A stretch of 64,000 bases of DNA from Alphaproteobacteria bacterium (GTDB lineage Bacteria; Pseudomonadota; Alphaproteobacteria; Caulobacterales; Hyphomonadaceae): contig JAAANZ010000057.1 in the NCBI GenBank assembly GCA_009909065.1, forward strand, positions 1 through 64,000, read 5' to 3'. The notes under the pieces were generated by a model. The model searched no databases and had not been told where the DNA came from. It was given only the letters and a program-made list of their open reading frames with translations. This document shows, piece by piece, positions 29,240 to 36,761 of the stretch. Position 1 is the first letter of the stretch. Each line of letters begins with the position of its first letter. A program made the translations under genes and the position numbers.

Positions 29240-30725
29240 CGGAGTCTCCTCCCTGGCGGACGACGCGCAGGACCTCCTCGCAGCTTGTCACGCCCGCCTG
29301 CACGAGGCGCGCGCCGGCATCGCGCAGCGTGTCCTCGCCCTGGAAGGCATGCGCCTCGATATCCTGCTCGCGCGCATCGTCATGGACCATCCGGCGCAAT
29401 TGGCTGTCCATCACGATCAGCTCATACAGCCCGACACGGCCTTCATAGCCGAGCCGGGCGCATTCCTCGCAGCCGACCGGGCGGTAGAATGTCTGTTGGT
29501 CCGACTCGGACAGTCCCAGAAGCGAAAGCTCCTTCGGGTCCGGCACATAGGGTTGCCGGCAATGCCCGCAGAGCCGGCGCACCAGGCGCTGGGCCACGAT
29601 TGCCGAGAGGGTGGATGACAGGAGAAACGGCTCCACACCCATGTCGCGAAGGCGCGTCACCGCAGCCGCAGCGGAATTGGTGTGAACGGTGGACAGGACA
29701 AGATGGCCGGTCAGCGAGGCCTGGACGGCGATCTGTGTCGTCTCGGAATCGCGGATCTCGCCGACCATGACGATATCCGGGTCCTGCCTCAGGATTGCGC
29801 GCAGACCCGTGGCGAAGGTCATGCCGACCCGGGCATTCACCTGGGTCTGGCCGATACCGTCCAGCCCGTATTCGATGGGGTCTTCCACGGTGAGAATATT
29901 GCGCGACTGGTCATTGAGCAGCGAGAGCGCGGCATAGAGCGTGGTCGTCTTGCCCGAGCCCGTGGGCCCGGTGACAAGTATGATCCCGTTCGGCTGGCGC
30001 AGCACCTGTTTGAAACGTTCCAGCGTGTCGGCCGGCATGCCGAGATCGTCAAGATCCAGATGCGCCTGTTCCTTGTCGAGCAGACGCATCACCACGCGCT
30101 CACCGAAGCGCGCCGGCAGGGTCGATACGCGCACGTCAATGGCCCGCCCGCCCAGGCTGAGCGAGATGCGGCCATCCTGGGGCACGCGCTTTTCGGCAAT
30201 GTCGAGGCGCGCCATCACCTTGATACGCGACACCAGGAGCGGGGCGACCTTGCGAGAGGGCGAGAGCACTTCACGCATCACCCCGTCAATGCGCAGGCGA
30301 ACCGACAACCGGTCCTCGAAGGGTTCGACATGAATGTCGGAGGCCTTCGTGCGCACCGCCTCGGCGATCAGGCCATTGATCAGCCGGATCACGGGGGCAT
30401 CGTCAGATGTATCGAGCAGATCGGCCGTCTCGTCGAGGCCTGCGGCGAGCGTGTCGAGGTCGCCCTGCTGCTCGAGCTGGGAGTCGATTCCCGAAGTGTC
30501 GATACCTTCGGCGGAATAGGTTTCGGACAGAAGGCGCTCGAACCGGGCGGCCTCCACCGGCTCGACCGGAACGCTCCGGCCGGCCACCCGCCGCGCCTCA
30601 AGCAGGGCCAGGGGCCCGGCCCCGCTGCGCACCGCCAGGCACAGGCCCGCCTCGCCCGGGACAAGGGCGACGCCATGCTCCTTGGCGAACGCATAGCTGA
30701 GCCGGGGATCCTGGATGTCACTCAA
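29226..30725 (-). CDS. gspE: Type II secretion system ATPase E
   Basis: Walker A VTGPTGSGKTTTLYAAL, QVNARVGMTFATGLRAILRQDPDIVMVGEIRD, tetra-Cys CGHC...CEEC. Confidence 0.97.
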   Translation of the reverse strand: MSDIQDPRLSYAFAKEHGVALVPGEAGLCLAVRSGAGPLALLEARRVAGRSVPVEPVEAARFERLLSETYSAEGIDTSGIDSQLEQQGDLDTLAAGLDETADLLDTSDDAPVIRLINGLIAEAVRTKASDIHVEPFEDRLSVRLRIDGVMREVLSPSRKVAPLLVSRIKVMARLDIAEKRVPQDGRISLSLGGRAIDVRVSTLPARFGERVVMRLLDKEQAHLDLDDLGMPADTLERFKQVLRQPNGIILVTGPTGSGKTTTLYAALSLLNDQSRNILTVEDPIEYGLDGIGQTQVNARVGMTFATGLRAILRQDPDIVMVGEIRDSETTQIAVQASLTGHLVLSTVHTNSAAAAVTRLRDMGVEPFLLSSTLSAIVAQRLVRRLCGHCRQPYVPDPKELSLLGLSESDQQTFYRPVGCEECARLGYEGRVGLYELIVMDSQLRRMVHDDAREQDIEAHAFQGEDTLRDAGARLVQAGVTSCEEVLRVVRQGGDSDGGV

Positions 30726-30761
30726 CTTTCTTGCACCCTTCCTGTCTCGAGAGGGTCGGTG

Positions 30762-32759
30762 TCACGGGTCCGTGCGTTCGAGATCCTCGATAAGCTGTTC
30801 CAGGCTGGAATAGCCATCCGGTGTCGCCTCGCGCTGGGCGTCGACGATATAGTCATAGCGCCGGTTCGTGGCCGCGCGCGCGTCGGCGGCATCGCGCACC
30901 ACGGTTGGCCGCAGGAACACCATGAGATTGGTCCGCGTCGATGACGTGTCGTCATAGCGAAAGGCTCGGCCCAGCAAGGGCACGTCACCCAGAACCGGCA
31001 CCTTCGAGACGCGCAACTGCTCGTCTTCCTGGATGAGCCCGCCCAGCACGATGATATCGCCGTCATCGGCGAGCACCGTGGTGGTCAGTTCGCGCTTGTT
31101 CGTGATGAGGTCGGCCGAGGCCGATGTCACCGGACCAAACACCGAGGACACCTCCTGGCGGATGAACAGCTTGATCGCATCGCCCTCGCCGACCTGCGGG
31201 CGCACTTCCAGCTGAACCCCGACATCCTCGCGCTCGACCGTGCGGAACGGATTGGCATTGTTGGTGCCCAGCGCCTCGCCGGTCGTGATCGGAATTTCCT
31301 GGCCGCTGAGGAAGGAGGCGGTCTCATTGTCCAGCGCCAGAACGGACGGGGTCGACAGGATGGAACTGTCCGTATCCTCGTCGACAGCATTCACGATCGC
31401 GCCGAACACGCCGCCATCATCGCTCGTCCCGCCGAAGCCAAGCAGGCTGCCACTCGTTCCGAGGAGCGAATTGACCGCCAGGTCACGCAGGGCGCTCGAC
31501 CCGCCGCCATTCTCCCCATTGTCGAAATTGTTGTCCGCCACCAGCGCGCCCGCAATGGACAGGATGTTCGGCGTGGCCCTGGAGAAATTCGTCGTGGCGA
31601 AGGGAACCGTATTGTCCTCTCCGCCGCCGACAACGAATTGCAGGCCGAGCTCACGCGTCGCCGTGTCCGACAGTTCGACGACAATCGCCTCGACAAGCAC
31701 CTGCGAGCGCCGGACATCGAGCTCGGCCACAACACTTTCCAGCTGGCGCAGGATCCGAGGTTCGGCATTGATGATGATGGCATTGGTCGGCTCGTGGATC
31801 ACGACGGCCGGAGCGGAAACCTCGCCCCGTCCGGGTGAGAGGGTCTCGGTCATCCTGGCGCCGAGCCCTTGAAGGATCGGCGCGATATCACTGGCCTGTG
31901 CATGGTCCAGCGGAATGACTTTCAGCGATTCCTCGGTCACGCGGCTGTCAGCATCAAGCTGCTCAACAATCTCGACCATGCGCGCCACGTCGCGCGTCTC
32001 CCCGCGCAACAGCAGCATATTGCCCGAATTGACCGGAACCGCCCCGATGTCGAAATTGAAGGCTCGGCTATTGCCCGATGTCAGGGCATTGACCGTCTGC
32101 GCCATCTCCTTGGCCGGAGTGTTCTCGAGCGCAACCGTGCTGATGCTTGACCGGTCCTCGTCTATCTGGGCGAGAATCTTGCGCACACGCGCAATGTTGG
32201 CCGCATAATCCACCACGATCAGGGAGTTCGTGTTCGCGCTCGTCGTGACCTGCCCCTGCGGATTGGTCACCGGCTTGATCATCTGGGCGGCCTCGACGGA
32301 ATCGACATTGCCGAGCTTGAACACAGCCGTTTCGACAAGGTCTCCGCCGACATCGGCGCGCGCGAGCGCGGCCTCGGCTGTTGCCGACTGCTCTGGGACG
32401 ATCTTGTAGACACCATTTGCCCCCGGAACCGCCGCAAATCCGTGTACGCGCAGCGTGCTCAGGAAGACCTGGAAGACTTCATCGGTCGACAGCGGCGTCT
32501 GTGAGGACACGGTCACCTTGCCGCGCACACTCGGATGCACAACGAATGTGTAGCCGGTGATCGTCGAAACATCGTCGATCAGCGCCGAAATCTCGACATC
32601 CTTCAGGTTGATGATGTGCTGGTTGTTGACCGTCTGAGCCTGGCCGGCGGCGCCGCTGGTGCTGTAGGTCTGCCCCCAGCCCGCACTTGCGCCGATCATG
32701 CCGCCCATGAGAAGGGCCGCAATGCCTTTCGACTTCCGGGCCGGTCTGTAATCACGCAT
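30762..32759 (-). CDS. gspD: Type II secretion system secretin D
   Basis: N-domains then secretin core VLVEAIVVELSDTATRELGLQF...VQLEVRPQVGEGDAIKLFIRQEVSSV...LGGLIQEDE. Confidence 0.96.
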   Translation of the reverse strand: MRDYRPARKSKGIAALLMGGMIGASAGWGQTYSTSGAAGQAQTVNNQHIINLKDVEISALIDDVSTITGYTFVVHPSVRGKVTVSSQTPLSTDEVFQVFLSTLRVHGFAAVPGANGVYKIVPEQSATAEAALARADVGGDLVETAVFKLGNVDSVEAAQMIKPVTNPQGQVTTSANTNSLIVVDYAANIARVRKILAQIDEDRSSISTVALENTPAKEMAQTVNALTSGNSRAFNFDIGAVPVNSGNMLLLRGETRDVARMVEIVEQLDADSRVTEESLKVIPLDHAQASDIAPILQGLGARMTETLSPGRGEVSAPAVVIHEPTNAIIINAEPRILRQLESVVAELDVRRSQVLVEAIVVELSDTATRELGLQFVVGGGEDNTVPFATTNFSRATPNILSIAGALVADNNFDNGENGGGSSALRDLAVNSLLGTSGSLLGFGGTSDDGGVFGAIVNAVDEDTDSSILSTPSVLALDNETASFLSGQEIPITTGEALGTNNANPFRTVEREDVGVQLEVRPQVGEGDAIKLFIRQEVSSVFGPVTSASADLITNKRELTTTVLADDGDIIVLGGLIQEDEQLRVSKVPVLGDVPLLGRAFRYDDTSSTRTNLMVFLRPTVVRDAADARAATNRRYDYIVDAQREATPDGYSSLEQLIEDLERTDP

Positions 32760-32762
32760 CCT

Positions 32763-33704
32763 TCACTCACCTTCCCCGGCCGGGCGTTCATCGCGCAGCC
32801 GGATTGTCAGTAGCCGAGGCCGGCCGCCTCTCACAAGCCGAACATCGATCCGCGACTGCGTTTCGAGATCGGCGAAAACCCGTTCGAAATCCGAGACAGA
32901 CCCGAGCCGGACACCGCCAATCTCCTGTACGACATCCCCGCCTCTCAGCCCGGCGTGCGCAAAGAGCTCCGCCTGCCGCGTCGGATAGATGGTGAAGCCG
33001 CCCTCGACCTGTCCGGTCCGGTCGTCGAAACGTATGGACCCAGCCAGTTTTTCCGCCTCCTGGCGTGTGATGGAGGCGAGGATTTTCTTCGGTTCCGTTT
33101 CGTCGCGTTCCGCCGCTGCGTCTGCCGCGTCTGCCTTTCTATCATCCGTCTCAGGTGCCGGCGCCTTGCCAGCCGGCGCGCCATCCCGGAGGGTGACGAT
33201 CCCGCTGGCGTCGGAACCGGCTTTCCGGGAGCCGGTCAGGCGCTCGCGTTGACCGTCACGATCGAGAATCACAGCGCCAGGCAGGATCCGCTGGATTTCG
33301 ACACCGCCGGCCGCATCGATCGTATCGCCGACCCGGTAACTTTTCTGTGCAGCCTCCTGGCCGACCGAGATATAGGCCACGCCGCCTGTATCGGCACGCA
33401 TGAGGACGCCGTGAAGCACGAGATCGAGCGTGGTATCGGGCGCGTCCGCCGGCGCCGGCGCCCGGTTCTCCGGCTCAGCGGAGCGGCGGAACGGTGTCAT
33501 GCGTTCCAGGACGCTGAAATCACCCGGTCCGACGCGCCCCGCACTTGCGGAAACGGGATCGGCCACCTGGATATCATGGCCGGGCTCGGCGATGATGACC
33601 CAGCTCAGCCGCGCCAGGGCCGAGGCGAGACACACCAGCGACATCAGAGACACCGCCAGGACGCAAAGCTTCAACAGCCGGGGAAAGGCGATCATGTTTT
33701 CCAT
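32763..33704 (-). CDS. gspC: Type II secretion system protein C
   Basis: Single N-terminal TM, LVLHGVLMRADTGGVAYISVGQEAAQKSYRVGDTI homology region, C-terminal PDZ-like GLRGGDVVQEIGGVRL; start trimmed to 33704. Confidence 0.9.
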   Translation of the reverse strand: MENMIAFPRLLKLCVLAVSLMSLVCLASALARLSWVIIAEPGHDIQVADPVSASAGRVGPGDFSVLERMTPFRRSAEPENRAPAPADAPDTTLDLVLHGVLMRADTGGVAYISVGQEAAQKSYRVGDTIDAAGGVEIQRILPGAVILDRDGQRERLTGSRKAGSDASGIVTLRDGAPAGKAPAPETDDRKADAADAAAERDETEPKKILASITRQEAEKLAGSIRFDDRTGQVEGGFTIYPTRQAELFAHAGLRGGDVVQEIGGVRLGSVSDFERVFADLETQSRIDVRLVRGGRPRLLTIRLRDERPAGEGE

Positions 33705-33829
33705 TTCAGACCAAGATTGCCAATGCCATAGAGAGCAGTCGATATGAATATCGCTTTTCGCCGGGCCTGACGAGCATGCGGCCCATTGCCTGCCTTGTGC
33801 AGGCGCACACATCCCGGAAAACGGCAAGG

Positions 33830-33858
33830 GGGCGACCGGTGTAACAAGCCGGTCGCCC
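33830..33858 (-). terminator. Putative Rho-independent terminator after TonB receptor gene
   Basis: GGGCGACCGG(33830-33839)/CCGGTCGCCC(33849-33858), 10-bp perfect stem, short T-run further downstream on minus strand. Confidence 0.6.
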
Positions 33859-33884
33859 TTCGAGAGACGCTTATCCCATGAACA

Positions 33885-36647
33885 TCAGAACCGCCGTTTC
33901 AGCGACACCGAGGCCGACGGGCCGAGATCATACGTATCCACATCGATCGACGCGCCGCCGGACTCCTGGACGGCTTCGTAACCATCCCCGAAGATATTCT
34001 GGACTTTCAGCCCGAATTCATACTCGCCTTCATAGAAATCGAACTGTTTCTTGTAGACGACATCCACCGAGACCGGCGGGCGTTCGAGAATGGCCGGTGA
34101 ATCGGAGGTGAAGGATTCGACCGAACGAATGCGCTCGCTCTGGAAATTGACGAGGAAGTTGAGATCCGACCGGGCGTCATTATCGCTGTAGCCGAACTGG
34201 AAATTGAACAGATGCTCGGACTGCCCCTGAAGCTGGCGGCCGGCCCGGAAATCGACAGGACGCGAGACAACCGCATCGATCCCGTTGACATCCGCGCTCC
34301 CTCCGGCCGGAACCAGGACGGTTTGTCCATTGGAGTCGGTTTCGAGCGTCACCAGTGTCGTCTGGGCGACATCGCCAACAAAGCCGGCAAGCTCACCTGC
34401 CGCGCGCTGATCGAGGAATGTCGCATCGCTGGATGCGGAGATCTCGGAGTCGGTGAAGGTATAGTTGGTGGTGACCCTGAAATCCTTTGAGTCGAGCCAG
34501 TCCCAGCCTGTCCACTCATCGAGTGGGATGGCTTTCTGGAACTCGAACTCCGCACCGGTCACATCGGCAGAATCGATATTGACGAACGTCACAAGGCGGC
34601 TTTCGCCGGAGCCGACATTGAACGCCTCGATCGGATTGTCCAGCTCCTTGGCGAAGACGCCGAGCGTGAGGAACTCATCCCGGCCGAAATACCATTCCAG
34701 ACGGGCGTCATAATTGGTGATATCGGTGCTTTCCAGGAAAGGATTGCCGAGGAATTGCTCGTTCGTTTCCGTGTTGGTGAAGCGGCTGGGTCCGACCTCG
34801 CGGAACTGCGGACGGTTGACCGTCTCGGAATAACCCGCGCGCAGTTGCCAGTCCTCCAGAACGCCGGGAAGCGTCCAGGTCACCGTGGCCGCGGGAAAGA
34901 ACTGGTCGTCTTCCAGCGGAGGCGTGATGACCCCGGGCGTGTTGCTGGCTGTGCGCGTTTCGATCACCTGGATGAAATCCTCGTACCGCCCGCCGAGGGC
35001 CAGTCGAACGAAATCGGTGAGCTGGGCGTCGATCCCGACATATCCGGCATCGACTTCCTGGGTGGCGATATAGAAGGCCGGCGACTGGGTCGAACGGGTA
35101 TTTTGCAGCCTGGAGAATCCATCGGATAGGATTTGCTGATAGGCCGCATCGACCCGCAGGCCCTGCGCATCCGCCCCTACGCTCTGAAGCACGAGGAAGT
35201 CGTTCTGGGTCTCGCGGTCCTTCTCGGTGTAGGCGTAACCGAACTTCACATTGAACTCCCGCTCGCCCAGCATCAGCGGCAGGAGCCCGTCAAAACCCCA
35301 ATCGGTGGTTTCGTCCTCGAGATCCGAGAATTCTATGCCGGAACGATTGCGCAGCACGAAATTGTCGTCGGCCCCGCGCTCATAGGAGTTGCGCACGGAG
35401 AAAGGCGCATCGCGGTCGGCTTGCGAATAGCTCGCGCGCCAGTCGATCTCGAGGCCGAGAAGGGCATCGAAGAAATGTGAGCCCTGAGCCTGTGTGGTCC
35501 AGAGCTGGCGTTCAACCCATTCCAGATCCTCGTTGCGCACATCCTCGTCATTCGTGAAGCCCTCGCGGACCTCGGTCTCCTTGTCGGTGGAGCGGGTGCC
35601 GAAGGCGAGAAACTTAAGCTCGTGATTGTCGAGAATGTCGAACCCGACCGAGGCCAGTCCGTTGACCCCGATCTCATTGGTTGTCGAACGGCGCTCGAAA
35701 CGAGACAGTGTATTGACCGTGCCGCCCGGTTCACCGGCGGTCAGGGCCGCCTCGCCGATGCCCTGTACGCCGTCCTTGGTCGACCACTCATTCGAATAGG
35801 ACAGCGCGCCGAGGAAACCGACGGACAGGGCGTCATTCACGTCGAGACGCCGGCCCAACGAGGCATCGATGCCGAAATCCGGCCCGACAACCCCCTCCTG
35901 AACCACGAGCAGGCCGGGATCGTCCGTCAGCGCCTGCGAAATGGCATTGCCATCGACATCGAAACTGTTGAACGTCCCATTGGCGAGCGCCGCACCGAGA
36001 CCGGCCGGCAGGTCACGCGCGCCATCATCATAGCCGAAATAATCCGTGTCGCTGCCGTCATGCAGGAAGCCGTCCTCGAAAGCCGTTTCCGTGTCGCCAC
36101 CCCCGGAGACGCCGATCTCGAAGAAATTCCGGTCGGGCACGGCGCGGGTGCGGATATCCAGAACGCCCCCGCCGAATTCCGCTGACATGTCCGGCGAGAA
36201 TGTCTTCTGGACCAGAGTCGACTCCAGCACGGAAGTGGGGAAAAGATCGAGCGGCGCCACTTTGCGCAGGGGTTCCGGGCTGGGAATGACCGAGCCGTTC
36301 AGCATCGAATTCGTATAACGCTCGTTCAGGCCGCGCACGAACACGAACTTGCCGCCGGTGTCGAGTGACACGCCCGTGGCCCGGCGCAGCGCGGCGGCGA
36401 CATCGGAATCGCCGCGCACGGCAAAATCCTCGGAATCGACAAGACTCGCCACTTCGGAGGTGTCGCGCTTTTCATCGGGAATGAACTGACCGCGCACGAC
36501 GACGGGCCCAAGCACCCGGTCCTCTTCCGCCTGCTGGGTCGTCTCCGCGGGATCGGCATCCTGCGCATACGCCGTCAGATCTTGAGTGAGGGCGGTGGTC
36601 GCGAACAACGCCACCGCGCCGTAGGAGAAACGAATGAACATGGGCAA
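33885..36647 (-). CDS. TonB-dependent receptor
   Basis: Signal peptide, plug domain VRGDSDVAAALRRATGVSLDTGGKFVFVRGLNERYTNSMLNG, barrel ending SVSLKRRF. Confidence 0.94.
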   Translation of the reverse strand: MPMFIRFSYGAVALFATTALTQDLTAYAQDADPAETTQQAEEDRVLGPVVVRGQFIPDEKRDTSEVASLVDSEDFAVRGDSDVAAALRRATGVSLDTGGKFVFVRGLNERYTNSMLNGSVIPSPEPLRKVAPLDLFPTSVLESTLVQKTFSPDMSAEFGGGVLDIRTRAVPDRNFFEIGVSGGGDTETAFEDGFLHDGSDTDYFGYDDGARDLPAGLGAALANGTFNSFDVDGNAISQALTDDPGLLVVQEGVVGPDFGIDASLGRRLDVNDALSVGFLGALSYSNEWSTKDGVQGIGEAALTAGEPGGTVNTLSRFERRSTTNEIGVNGLASVGFDILDNHELKFLAFGTRSTDKETEVREGFTNDEDVRNEDLEWVERQLWTTQAQGSHFFDALLGLEIDWRASYSQADRDAPFSVRNSYERGADDNFVLRNRSGIEFSDLEDETTDWGFDGLLPLMLGEREFNVKFGYAYTEKDRETQNDFLVLQSVGADAQGLRVDAAYQQILSDGFSRLQNTRSTQSPAFYIATQEVDAGYVGIDAQLTDFVRLALGGRYEDFIQVIETRTASNTPGVITPPLEDDQFFPAATVTWTLPGVLEDWQLRAGYSETVNRPQFREVGPSRFTNTETNEQFLGNPFLESTDITNYDARLEWYFGRDEFLTLGVFAKELDNPIEAFNVGSGESRLVTFVNIDSADVTGAEFEFQKAIPLDEWTGWDWLDSKDFRVTTNYTFTDSEISASSDATFLDQRAAGELAGFVGDVAQTTLVTLETDSNGQTVLVPAGGSADVNGIDAVVSRPVDFRAGRQLQGQSEHLFNFQFGYSDNDARSDLNFLVNFQSERIRSVESFTSDSPAILERPPVSVDVVYKKQFDFYEGEYEFGLKVQNIFGDGYEAVQESGGASIDVDTYDLGPSASVSLKRRF

Positions 36648-36712
36648 CCCCGAAAATCTGTGTCTGTTCGTGATGGCCGACCCGTCGGGGCTTATGGCCA
36701 GAAAAGAGGAAA

Positions 36713-36744
36713 GGGCCTCCCGCGGAAAAACCCGCGGGAGGCCC
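36713..36744 (-). terminator. Strong intrinsic terminator between lipoprotein and TonB-receptor genes
   Basis: Perfect 13-bp stem GGGCCTCCCGCGG/CCGCGGGAGGCCC, 6-nt loop, followed on minus strand by TTTCCTCTTTTC. Confidence 0.8.
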
Positions 36745-36761
36745 GGAATGCGACCCGGACC

